Notes under the pieces: generated by a model
What the model was told of the DNA's origin: nothing
What the model saw: the letters and a program-made list of their open reading frames with translations, nothing else
The model's database searches: none
Source of the DNA: CAIXQW01 sp046049675
Lineage (GTDB): Bacteria; Bacteroidota; Bacteroidia; Chitinophagales; Chitinophagaceae
Length of the DNA: 64,000 bases
Assembly (NCBI GenBank): GCA_046049675.1
Contig: JBJORA010000043.1
Span: 111,668-175,667, forward strand
Reading direction: 5' to 3'
Part shown: positions 51,376 to 61,000 of the stretch, piece after piece
Position numbering within the stretch: the stretch's first letter is position 1
How the letters are laid out: every line of letters starts with the position of its first letter
Made by a program: the position numbers and the translations under genes

Positions 51376-52764
51376 TTACTTTATTTTCTTTGCTTCCATT
51401 TTATGGTCACCTTGAGAAAAAGTGAGTTTGGAGATATTTCCATTTTCATCTTTTTCAAATTCGATGCTAGCATCAAATTCTTTTAAGAAAAACGAGGTTT
51501 CACTAAAAGGGTATATTCTTAAAGGCGTTTGATTAGTCATAGATGCGTATGGTTCACCATTACTTAAAGTTATAAAAAACTCCATTTCCTCTTGAATTCT
51601 GTAAACACCAACAACTTTGTTAAGCTGTTCGGAAGTTAAAGTTATTTCTTTCTTACCAGTCGGATTTGCTAGAGGTAAATTATACAATGCATAACGAATC
51701 GTTTTGTTTACAATTTCTGCTCCTTGCTGATTAAAAAGTACAATAATCGTTTTGTCAGTATCAATATGTTGCTCATTTAAAGTAAGATAACCTGCCCAAG
51801 CGCCAGTATGCGTTACTACTTTACCAAATATTTCAGTGCTGTCAAGTTGCCATCCAAACCCATAATTAAAAGTAGAGCCGTCAGATAGCGTCACCGGTGT
51901 AAACATTTCTTTTTTCATTTCCGAAGAAATCAAATTACTATTTTGAATAGCTCTGTCCCACTTTAATAAATCAATCACATTTGAAAATACTCCACCATCA
52001 CCAACAACCCCGCTGAATATTTTTACATAATTAAATTCTTCCAATTCATCGGTCAATACTAATTTTTTTAGACTATCAGAATACGTATAGGAATGTGCAA
52101 GATTTTTTATTTTACTAGCAGGCTGTTTACTTGTTTGGACAAATGTGTTATTCATCTCTAAAGGTTTGAATACAAACTCTGATAAAAATTCGTCGTATTT
52201 TAATCCTGATGCTTTCTCGATAATACTTGCCAATAGTACATATCCAGTGTTACTATAACTCCAATCTTTACCTGGCTCAAATACTATCTTTGGTTTTTTA
52301 TTTGAATAAAGCTTTATAAGGTCTTCATTAGTGGCTACTTCATCTTTATCGAATGAGGTTTCAAGTAATTCCATATAATCAGGTAGTCCTCCTGTATGTT
52401 GAAGTAAATGTCTAATTGTAATTCCTTTATAAAAAGATAATTCGGGAATGTACTTGGCGACAAGGTCATCATATTTCAGCTTGCCTTGTTCTTTTAATAA
52501 TACAATACCTATAGCGGTAAACTGCTTACTGATGGAAGCTAAGTCGAAAATAGAATTTGGATTTAATTTTTGTTTTGTGCTTTCATTGGCTAAACCAAAG
52601 CTTTTGTTGTAGCTTATCACCCCCTTTTCAGCAATGTGCACATTGCCATTTATTCGACCTTTTTCGTACAAATCGTTTAGCAAACTATCGATAGTTTTTA
52701 TATTACTTTGCCCAAAAACTACTTGAGTAATTAAAAGTGCAATAAATGTGATTGTATATTTCAT
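51376..52764 (-). CDS. Serine hydrolase (class C beta-lactamase/esterase-like)
   Basis: 462 residues with a signal peptide (MKYTITFIALLITQVVFGQ). Residues ~25-345 form the beta-lactamase-like domain: SxxK is in FDLASISKQFTAIG, the YxN motif is YSNTGYVL, and HTGAWAG is in the KTG position. The C-terminal ~100 residues are a lipocalin-like DUF3471-type domain. Members are esterases, D-aminopeptidases or peptidoglycan enzymes; antibiotic resistance should not be assumed. It is the last gene of a cassette that also holds DUF6326, a barrel-like protein and a Crp regulator. Confidence 0.88.
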   Translation of the reverse strand: MKYTITFIALLITQVVFGQSNIKTIDSLLNDLYEKGRINGNVHIAEKGVISYNKSFGLANESTKQKLNPNSIFDLASISKQFTAIGIVLLKEQGKLKYDDLVAKYIPELSFYKGITIRHLLQHTGGLPDYMELLETSFDKDEVATNEDLIKLYSNKKPKIVFEPGKDWSYSNTGYVLLASIIEKASGLKYDEFLSEFVFKPLEMNNTFVQTSKQPASKIKNLAHSYTYSDSLKKLVLTDELEEFNYVKIFSGVVGDGGVFSNVIDLLKWDRAIQNSNLISSEMKKEMFTPVTLSDGSTFNYGFGWQLDSTEIFGKVVTHTGAWAGYLTLNEQHIDTDKTIIVLFNQQGAEIVNKTIRYALYNLPLANPTGKKEITLTSEQLNKVVGVYRIQEEMEFFITLSNGEPYASMTNQTPLRIYPFSETSFFLKEFDASIEFEKDENGNISKLTFSQGDHKMEAKKIK

Positions 52765-52914
52765 TATTTTTTTGTTTTAAGATTCAAATAAATAAGCTTG
52801 AGTGGTTTTGGGCAATAAAGCATCAGCCACAAAAAGTGCGGTTAGAAAATTGCACAAAATTATCATTGAAGAATAGAGAACTATTTGTTTTTATTGTCGG
52901 CTTAAGAGACTTAT

Positions 52915-53346
52915 TTAGGTTCTTCTTGTGTCAGTGCGTGGCCATTTCCATGCATAACGGATAATGAGACAAAGAAGAACAACTTCTATAACTGCTGCAA
53001 AATACATGTGCGCCCAAGCTTCTCCTGATAAGTTAAACAACATATAAGGAATGTGAATAATGGCTACAATAATATTAATGATGCGATTTGGTTTTGCTGG
53101 CAAAGCCACCGACATGAAAATCATTAATGTTGGAATTGTGAGCGCTACAACTGCCGCCATGATAAAGCTTTGTGTAATTTCAAATAAATGGATTTTGCCT
53201 TTTAGAATACCGTTAATATTTCCTGGCATATACAAGGCAAAATAATCCACATAGCCATAAAGCAACATAAAGCTTATCCATAACATGGCAAGTTTCAGCT
53301 TTACATTTATTTGAATATCTTCCAATAAATCGTGTGTCGTTTTCAT
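52915..53346 (-). CDS. Four-helix membrane protein, DUF6326-like
   Basis: 143 residues with four membrane helices: KLKLAMLWISFMLLYGYVDYFAL, IMAAVVALTIPTLMIFMSVAL, IINIIVAIIHIPYMLFNL and MYFAAVIEVVLLCLIIRYAW. The pattern, with YVDYF at the end of the first helix, fits the DUF6326 family of Bacteroidota membrane proteins, whose function is unknown. It follows the gene at 53357 by 10 nt. Confidence 0.65.
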   Translation of the reverse strand: MKTTHDLLEDIQINVKLKLAMLWISFMLLYGYVDYFALYMPGNINGILKGKIHLFEITQSFIMAAVVALTIPTLMIFMSVALPAKPNRIINIIVAIIHIPYMLFNLSGEAWAHMYFAAVIEVVLLCLIIRYAWKWPRTDTRRT

Positions 53347-53356
53347 CTATGAGAAA

Positions 53357-53983
53357 TTAAAAATTAAATCCAAAATTTAGACTAGGTTCAAGTGTCCATT
53401 TTGGCCACTTGTCATCTTTTGCTTTGAAATCGGCAGGGAAATCACTTTGATAAATACGACCAGCCATGGCGATACCAGGTTGAAAAAATACTCTGTCCTT
53501 AAAAAGTTTGACATGATAGCCGGCTTTATTCGTACTAAATACGATAAAACCATTGCCCACCTTAACATCGTTTTCATTTCTATATGTTTGCCACATGGGT
53601 GTAGCATCTACTGCTAAGAAAAGACCTTTCCACAAATATCTTTGATAGATAACAGCAAATCCGTGTTCTCTGATGTAACCGGGAAATTTCTCTTCAGGTT
53701 TTTTGTATGCGTCATTAAAAAAAGGATTAATGCCGAGAGGCCAAGCGTGTTTCCAGGTTTTTAGTTCAAGAGAAATAACGTCTTTCTTTGTGATACGATA
53801 ACCTGTGTTCAATAGGACAAAACCCGGCGGGTTTACTCTATCAAAATTACCCAATAGAACAAATAAAGAACTACCAACAAACCACCTTTTGTAAGTACTG
53901 TCTGCTTTAGCATATTGTGCTTTTAACTGTAAACTGCTTATTAACACCAAAGCAAGTCCAATCCATAAAATTTTCTTTTGCAT
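53357..53983 (-). CDS. Exported protein, probable beta-barrel
   Basis: 208 residues with signal peptide MQKKILWIGLALVLISSLQLKAQ. The mature part consists of amphipathic strands (GFVLLNTGYRITKKDVISLELKTW, GFAVIYQRYLWKGLFLAVDATPMW, RVFFQPGIAMAGRI) and ends with a C-terminal aromatic residue (PSLNFGFNF), as barrel proteins do. No named family. It probably lies in the outer membrane. Confidence 0.6.
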   Translation of the reverse strand: MQKKILWIGLALVLISSLQLKAQYAKADSTYKRWFVGSSLFVLLGNFDRVNPPGFVLLNTGYRITKKDVISLELKTWKHAWPLGINPFFNDAYKKPEEKFPGYIREHGFAVIYQRYLWKGLFLAVDATPMWQTYRNENDVKVGNGFIVFSTNKAGYHVKLFKDRVFFQPGIAMAGRIYQSDFPADFKAKDDKWPKWTLEPSLNFGFNF

Positions 53984-54076
53984 ACCTTTTCTTATATAAT
54001 ATTAAATGATACTGCAAAATTAGATTGCTGCGTAGCGCACAACTGTTATCTAAAGATAATAAACGAGAACTAATTT

Positions 54077-54646
54077 CTAGTGTCTTATTCGTGCTCGTAA
54101 TCTGCTTAGTGATACGGGCGTTATGCCTAAATAGCTCGCCAATTGATATTGTGGCACACGTTGAATAAGGTCGGGCCTGTTTTGGAGTAAATTCAAATAT
54201 CTTTGCTCGGGCGAAGAAGTTTTAAACTCATCAAAATTGATTTGTTGTTTAGCCAAAAGTTCTTCCGATAGTATTCCGCACATTTGTTGAAATTTAGGGA
54301 ATTTTGAATTTAATTCAACTCCCATATCTTTATTTGCAACAATAAGTATACAATCCTCAATACAGTTTACAAAATATTCTGACGGAGTATTATTTATTGC
54401 ACAATTTGGCGTTAAACCTTCCATTTCTGTATAAAAGGCAGTAGTTTTTTCTTCACCATTGATGATGTAATATTTCCGTATACAACCTTTTAGAACAAAA
54501 TAGTGCACGTCTGATTTCTGTCCCTCTTTGAGCAAAATAGTTCCTTTCTTAAAAGTGCGGAATACGTCTAAAGTTAGTATTGCCTGCTTTTCGTCTTCTG
54601 TTAACGAAATATATTTTGATATAAATTCAAATAATATGTCTTGCAT
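54077..54646 (-). CDS. Crp/Fnr-family transcriptional regulator
   Basis: 189 residues, of the same subfamily as the regulator at 50177. The beta-roll has KKGTILLKEGQKSDVHYFVLKGCIRKYYI, and the C-terminal HTH ends RVPQYQLASYLGITPVSLSRLRARI. It is the first gene of its cassette and most likely regulates the genes at 53357, 52915 and 51376, mirroring the layout of the cassette at 47957-50807. Confidence 0.88.
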   Translation of the reverse strand: MQDILFEFISKYISLTEDEKQAILTLDVFRTFKKGTILLKEGQKSDVHYFVLKGCIRKYYIINGEEKTTAFYTEMEGLTPNCAINNTPSEYFVNCIEDCILIVANKDMGVELNSKFPKFQQMCGILSEELLAKQQINFDEFKTSSPEQRYLNLLQNRPDLIQRVPQYQLASYLGITPVSLSRLRARIRH

Positions 54647-54674
54647 TGTTTTATGTTTTTACTGCCGTCTTTTG

Positions 54675-54900
54675 CACTTGCCACAAACGTTTGGCGGCTT
54701 GCCGTACGTAGCTGTGAAGCGTTGAAAAATGCGTGTAAGCCAGCTACTTCTTGCAAGCATCTACATAAAAGCATCCTACAAAATTCACGCTGAAAATAAA
54801 GTAAGATGTAATTACAAGACGCTTTAGCAATACCAAAATTATATATTGGTGTTGATGTACACAACTTGTTCTGAAAGAAAAATCCAGATAACTTGTTTTA
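54675..54900. repeat. Repeat element B3
   Basis: Starts CCACAAACGTTTGGCGGC, then CTGTGAAGCGTTGAAAAATG and AAAATAAAGTAAGATGTAATTACAAGACGC, ending around AAAGAAAAATCCAGA. It is closest to B2 in its second half. From 54900 to 55040 the sequence matches no other copy here. Confidence 0.65.
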
Positions 54901-55039
54901 GAGGATTATCGTTATCAGAAAATTTAATTGGTTCTCGTATACTTCTAGACAGACTTATTGCGACAATAAGGGCTTTGATGTGCAGTATAACGTTGAGCAG
55001 TTGTTCCGCGATGTGCAGCACACCAAGCCTAAACAAAAT

Positions 55040-55224
55040 TAAGCTAGTAGAATCGTTTAGTCGCAAAAAACTGACAGATTCTGGTGATGGCTGTAATGCC
55101 AAGCACGCATACTAGCTAGAGCAACTTCAAAGCTGGAAACCTTACACTACGAAAACGCAATCAACATATTACCTCAGGTGCTAGGAAAATTCTAGCAAAA
55201 GTGCTTTACATAGGAACCGCTGTT
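55040..55224. repeat. Repeat element A4 (short form)
   Basis: GTAGAATCGTTTAGTCGC, TGGCTGTAATGCCAAGCACGCATA, and CAACATATTACCTCAGGTGCTAGGAAAATTC match A2 in order, ending CAAAAGTGCTTTACATAGG AACCGCTGTTAGC. It directly follows B3, giving a composite site. Confidence 0.7.
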
Positions 55225-55235
55225 AGCTGCTGCCC
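55222..55235. repeat. Cassette end site of the defence cassette
   Basis: GTTAGCTGCTGCCC. Its reverse complement agrees with GGGTTGCCACTAAC at 61835-61848 in GGG, GC and CTAAC (10 of 14 positions). Confidence 0.55.
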
Positions 55236-55280
55236 TTCTGTCTTTCGTGTTGATAGTCTGTCAGTTGTGCGGTGGGACAG

Positions 55281-55340
55281 ACACACTCTTTGCCAAGTTT
55301 TGGTTTGCGTGATGGCTTGTGCGACTTGGCAATGTGTGTG
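55281..55340. terminator. Hairpin downstream of the SMEK-like gene
   Basis: ACACACTCTTTGCCAAG pairs with CTTGGCAATGTGTGT around a ~27-nt loop. No T run follows on the minus strand, so termination is only one possibility; the hairpin lies inside the cassette end. Confidence 0.5.
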
Positions 55341-55357
55341 GCGGTGAAGCGTTGGCA

Positions 55358-58093
55358 TTACTTGATTAAGTTTTTAGTGTAAAATTCTGCAAGTTTAGTT
55401 TCATAGTTGTCTTTTAGCTCTTTTATTACTTTTTCTTTTAGCGGTTCTATATGTTGTAGTTTCTCTTTGATGTGATACGGAATAAACAATTCAGTTAGCC
55501 ATTTTAAGTCAAAGGCTGTATAGTCGTATGTTTCGTAATTGATTAACCAATTATAGTAGTCTGATTTTTTTGAAATTTCTTGAATGTTTTCTTGTCTAAA
55601 GCCCACATTTAAGTAAGCAAGGCAATTAATGAAATTGAAACCTGTAAAATTCTGAAACTTCCATTTTCCGTTATCTTGTTTAATGTCGTAAGGTGAACAA
55701 CTTTCAACCACACTTTCAATGAAACTTTTTAAAAGGTTTGAGTTTTCGTCTTTAGTGAAAACGCCTTTAAATGCTGCGTTCATATAAAAGTCAGCATCAA
55801 ATTTACTTTCTAAATATTCAACGGCTTTTTGTTTGATTACTTGTTTTCCTGTTTCATTAGCAATACTCCACGCAGCAAATATTTGCTTTGTGTCGTGAAC
55901 TCTGTTACATTTTTTACAAACTGTTGTAACATTGTTGAACAACTTTTCAAAAAATGCTTTGTCATCTTCAGTCAAAACAAAATTAGCCTTCTTAAATGCT
56001 ATATCACTAATTGATTCAAGAACATCATCACCCGAATTGTGGTGTTTATCGTCAAATGTCAGTTCAATAATTTTTTTAATTTGCTCCGATGAAAATATTT
56101 GAATTTTTGCCTTAAAAAACTCAATAGCATAAGTCCAATTATTGTGATTAAAGTCTTCTGCAACTCGTAAATAATTTACAAATGGTTCTGTTATCGGTTT
56201 TAATTCTTCAGCTGATAGCTCTGCTTTTGAAAGTAACAGCATTATCTTATTGAAAATAAAACGAAGCGACTGGCGATAAGATGAAAAGCAATCTTGTTTT
56301 AAAATATCATTATTAAAATTAATGCTATCCCAAATACCTGTCGTATATTGAAATGTAAAGAAATTTGTAATTGTGCTAATGAAACTTTGCTTTTCACTGT
56401 CAATAATTGGAATACTTTGAATTTTATACTCTTTGAAAAGTTTTTCCAACTTCTTTTCTTCAACAAAGAAGAACATAAATGATAAAAGCAACCTGTCAAA
56501 TTCTTTAAATCTGGATTCATAGCTTTTATCAGTAGTAAAACTGATTAGAACACCTTCAATCCCTTTTGTTATCGCTTGTCTAAACGTGTAAAAATCATCT
56601 GTAACAATATGATTAGCTGAATAAAAAGCATATAGAATACGAAGTTCTTCCAGCAACAAGTTGATTGCATTTGTCCCCCAACTTGTCCCACCATTTGCAT
56701 AGAGTTTATTTGTGCTTAAAATACTTTCAAATTGCTCATCAATAATTTCACGACTCCAATGCAAATAATGTTTTTCTTTTACCTTAATTAATTCGTCTCG
56801 TAACTCAACAGGAATTGAAAAATCATTGATTGTATTATGTAAGTCAATAACATCTATTTTCGGAAGTATTTGCTTGTTTTCGCTTTTCCACCAAGGGGAA
56901 TCAATAAAATTACGAATCTGTTTTATGTTGTAAAGCGACAAAAAATGAATGGCAGAATTATTTTGATTTTTACTTTTTTCAGCAACACTATTTAAAATTT
57001 GCCAACCCTTTACGTGTTCGCCAAGTTTACACAAATAATATCCTTCGGCTAATGCTTCGTTAAGATTTTCCGAATGTGCAATCGCTTTGCCTTTTAGGTC
57101 TGTGATAAGCGTCTTTATTCTAAACTCGTGAAATTGACAAGACAAGCAATTACAGTTACTATCGTAATGTTTGACTTTGATTTTATGATGTTCAATTTCT
57201 GTGTATTTTTCTCTGTAACAAATACATTGAATTAAACAGTTGTTGAGAATGAGGCAAATTTCTTTTAATTTTTCTTCATACGGTTTTAACGATTCATCGC
57301 TAATTGTAACAACTGTGTTTTCAACTTTTACTTTTTGCAAAAGTTCGTGAATAGCTTTATTGCTTGTTTTGAGGCAGAAGTGCGAATATGAATCGTGAAA
57401 ACTTTCTTTACTGTTAAAAATTGGAAGTCTGGAAATTGTTCTTGGGTGGATAAAATTGAATCCTTTAAAGAGGTTTAAATATTCTAAAATTCGGTCAACA
57501 AGATGAAGTTCTGTATTCGGTATAAATGAATTCTTTCTTGCTGGTGTTATTGCCGTAATTTCTGATGTTCCCTTTTTTGGTTTGTCGGTGTCAAATTCTG
57601 AAACAACAAAGTCCCAAACAGGTTTTATTTTTGTGGCTGAATCAAAATTATTTATCAGCTCTTGTAAAATTGTTGTGCAGTCGTGAAATTTAATTTTTAC
57701 ACCGTGTTCGTTTAATTTGTTTTCATCGTAGTTGAAATCTTTTTTTCTATCAATAATTAAAAAGTGTAGCTCATTATAGTTTTCATATTTCTTTGTTTCT
57801 ACAAAGGTTTTTAATGTGCTATTAACTTTTGCGATTGTATTGTTTGCCGTTACTTGAAAACAAATTTTTCTTTCCGTATCGTGTAAGTCAATCGTTTCGT
57901 AAGTAGGACTTCCGATTTTGTCTTTTGAAAGGTTTATTCCAAAAAGTAAATTTAGAAAATTACGAAAAAAGCCTTCTGCTGTAACAGCTTCGCTATTTAA
58001 ATTATTGGCTGTTTGCCTTTTTATAGCATCAACGTATTGACCCAATAGTTTGTCAATTTCTTCTCTATAATTTCCTGTTTGAGTTAATGCCAT
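55358..58093 (-). CDS. SMEK-domain-like protein, probable defence component
   Basis: 911 residues. The first ~180 residues follow the SMEK domain pattern known from bacterial conflict systems: a helical start, FFRNFLNLLFGINL, then YETIDLHDTERKICFQVTANNTIAKVNSTLKTF. The D...D.E.K..FQVT order resembles restriction-endonuclease-like cores. The remainder is largely helical and unrecognised. It includes two possible zinc sites (CNCLSC near 322, CKKCNRVHD near 720). It starts 3 nt after the type IIG-like gene, so both are made together. A nuclease or sensor role is inferred from the neighbour, not shown. Confidence 0.7.
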   Translation of the reverse strand: MALTQTGNYREEIDKLLGQYVDAIKRQTANNLNSEAVTAEGFFRNFLNLLFGINLSKDKIGSPTYETIDLHDTERKICFQVTANNTIAKVNSTLKTFVETKKYENYNELHFLIIDRKKDFNYDENKLNEHGVKIKFHDCTTILQELINNFDSATKIKPVWDFVVSEFDTDKPKKGTSEITAITPARKNSFIPNTELHLVDRILEYLNLFKGFNFIHPRTISRLPIFNSKESFHDSYSHFCLKTSNKAIHELLQKVKVENTVVTISDESLKPYEEKLKEICLILNNCLIQCICYREKYTEIEHHKIKVKHYDSNCNCLSCQFHEFRIKTLITDLKGKAIAHSENLNEALAEGYYLCKLGEHVKGWQILNSVAEKSKNQNNSAIHFLSLYNIKQIRNFIDSPWWKSENKQILPKIDVIDLHNTINDFSIPVELRDELIKVKEKHYLHWSREIIDEQFESILSTNKLYANGGTSWGTNAINLLLEELRILYAFYSANHIVTDDFYTFRQAITKGIEGVLISFTTDKSYESRFKEFDRLLLSFMFFFVEEKKLEKLFKEYKIQSIPIIDSEKQSFISTITNFFTFQYTTGIWDSINFNNDILKQDCFSSYRQSLRFIFNKIMLLLSKAELSAEELKPITEPFVNYLRVAEDFNHNNWTYAIEFFKAKIQIFSSEQIKKIIELTFDDKHHNSGDDVLESISDIAFKKANFVLTEDDKAFFEKLFNNVTTVCKKCNRVHDTKQIFAAWSIANETGKQVIKQKAVEYLESKFDADFYMNAAFKGVFTKDENSNLLKSFIESVVESCSPYDIKQDNGKWKFQNFTGFNFINCLAYLNVGFRQENIQEISKKSDYYNWLINYETYDYTAFDLKWLTELFIPYHIKEKLQHIEPLKEKVIKELKDNYETKLAEFYTKNLIK

Positions 58094-58096
58094 AAA

Positions 58097-61000
58097 CTAA
58101 TTTCCTTCCACAATTTCTATTTCTTCTTCGGTCAACTCGTAAAGTTGGTAAACCAATTGGTCTATTTGGTTTTCTGCATTTTCGTTGGTTTCTCTTTGTT
58201 GCAAAAGCATTTTTGATTTTTCAATTAATGCATTTTCAATTCTACAAGGTAGCGTTTCAACGTAATGTGCTGGAAATTGGGCAAACGCCTTATTTTCGCC
58301 TGTGGTTAATGATTTATGGATAAAGTCAAACAATTTCGAGTTAAGTTGAAGAAGAATTAACGGAAGAAGTTTTGCATCGTTTGGAATGATTAGATACAGA
58401 TTTTTCAAGGCAATAAATTTGTTGAAGTCTGCACAAGCAATAATTGAGTTTCCTGTTCTTCGCATTAGAATTTTATCACGCAAATAATAGTCAATGTTCG
58501 CATTGCTTTTAAGCTCTTTAGGAACAAACTTTACATAAGAACCACTGTATTTGTAAGAGTATCTGTGAATGTCTTTACCAAGCAAGATTTCTTTCCATAA
58601 ATCATCGTGCTTCGTGGTAGAAATATAATCATCATTTCTTCTTGTTTCAACGCCACGATAAACGAAACAGTGCTTTTTAATATTCTCTGAGGATTTGATA
58701 ATTCTGCTTACGAAATCTGGTAACTGTAATTCAAAAAACGGATTTACTCCAAATTCAAATTCTCTATTAACTTCTACGAATTTATTTCCATCTGCAAATT
58801 CTTTGAGAATGGGTTTTTGAGCCGTTTTTTCATTTTCGGAAATAAGAATTACAGTTTCAACGATAACTTCAAAAGCGTTGTCTTTTAAGTTTATTAACTC
58901 TGTGTTATTAAGATTTTGAACAAATGCTCTCAACTTTGTAAAGTATTTTCCATTTAACCAAGAGTTAGGAATGATGTATGAAAATTGTCCTTTTTTTTTC
59001 AAAAGTTTACTCAACGCTAATTCGATAAACAAAGCATAAGTATTCGGATTGTATTCTGCTGTTGTGTAATTTTGATTGAAAAAATCTAAATAACTATTTC
59101 CAAAAGTTGATTTTAAAATAACAACATAAGGCGGATTTCCAATAACCACATCAAAGCCCACAAAATCGCCATCATCATTTAGCACTTCGGGAAATTCAAA
59201 ACGCCATTCAAAAGCATTTTCAAAAATCTTGTTGGCTTTTATTTCTTCAATTTCTGTTTCAATCTTTTTGGTTTCTTCAGTCAGTTGTTGCACTTTTTTG
59301 TTCCAATCAGCTTTTTCCTTTTTGCTCATTTCAAAAAGTTGTTGCTGGTTGGTCATTTGGAAAAGTTCGCCTGAAAGTTTTCGCAGTTTCTTTACTTTCG
59401 GGTCGTTCAATGATATTTCACTTCTGAAATCTGATTTAATGTCGGCAATCAGTCGCTCCATTTCTCTTTTCTGTTCCTTGCTTTCAGCATTTCGGTAAGT
59501 ATCAACGGCTATTCGGTAGCTGTCGATTGTCCACTTGCTTTTTTTCAAGGCTTGTTTAAGGTCGGCATCAATGGCAAAACGGCTTACCAACGAGTTTCCG
59601 CATTTTATGTTGATGTCAATATTGGGAAGTGTTTCAAGTTCGGTGGCGTTCTTGTAATAAGCGTTTTTCAAAAGTTCAATCCACAAACGCAAACGGCAAA
59701 TTTTTACCGAATTAGAATTGATGTCCACACCGAAAAGGCAGTTTTCAATAATGGTTTGCTTTTCGTGGAAAAGCGTTTCCTGTATTCGCTGACTTTCTTT
59801 GTTTGTAGGATTGTAGTCGAATAGTTCTCCTTCTTCGTCTGTTACAATTAATTCATCATTTACAACTTCAACTTGATATTCTTTTAGTCGCTTTCCTGTG
59901 CGGTCTTGCAATATTTTCAAATCGTTTTTTACTGCAATCATTTCATTGAGTGCCGAAACTAAAAAGTGTCCAGAACCTACGGCAGGGTCGCAAATTTTAA
60001 TGCTGTTTACAATTTCGTTGGCTTCTTTTCGGTCTTCAATTTTGTCGTAAAGTTCTTCAACGGTTGAGCAATTCCATTTTTTTGTTTCGTTAAATTTCTG
60101 AACTACCGATTTGCGAATAGTTTCACGGCACATATACATTGTGATGAAACCTGGAGTAAAAAATGAACCGTCTTTGTAGCCGTTTATTTTCTCGAAGATT
60201 AAACCGAGAACAGAAGCGTTAATGAGTGATTTATTATCTTCTTGAATTTCTTCTGAACCTTCGCTTGTAAAGTCGTAAGCATTTAGAAAGTCAAATAAAT
60301 ATTCTAAGGTTGTTAAATTCCCTGTCCGCTTTTTGCCTTGGTCGTTTTTGAGAACGGTTGATGAAATAACTGGAATTGTTTTATCATCTTTTAAATTGCT
60401 GATGAATAAAGTTACTTGTTCAATTTCAGTTGGCTCAAAAAGCGAACTATTTAAGTAAGGGACTTTTTCAAATGCCTTTTTTACATCTTGGTTTCTGTCG
60501 TCATACTTACGAGCCAACACTTGAAAAAACAAGCTGTTTAGGTCGTCATAGTTTTTGATTTTGTCCAAACTTAAAAACGAATACGATTTGTCGCCCTTGT
60601 GATATGTGACTAGTTGGGCTTCCAGCAATTTGAGAAACAAAATTCTGTTAATCCAAGTAATGCTTAATTCAAGTCCTACATTGAATAAGCGTTCTTGTTG
60701 AGTGCTTCCAAATTGGCTCGGTCGGTCTAATCGGTTTATTTTGTCTAAGCTGTCAAGTTGAATAATTGCATCTTCAAGAATGCTTCCAGAATTTCTTTCA
60801 CCTTGTTTGTTTCTTTCAATTAGTTTTTTGCTTCCTTCTTTAGTTTCAGTTAAACCAATGATGTGTAATAACTCGCTGTAAAACCTTTTGTCAAGGCTGT
60901 TGCTGTCGTTGGTGAATGGAAGTTTTAAAAGATGCTCCGCTGAAAGAAGTTTGAATAAAGCAATGAGTTTGTTATCGTCTGCCTTGTCAGAGTTGCGAAG

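Noticed and set aside
51376..52764. Antibiotic-resistance beta-lactamase
   Set aside because: The SxxK/YxN/HTG set also occurs in esterases and peptidases, and the C-terminal lipocalin-like domain is typical of the latter, so resistance is not claimed.
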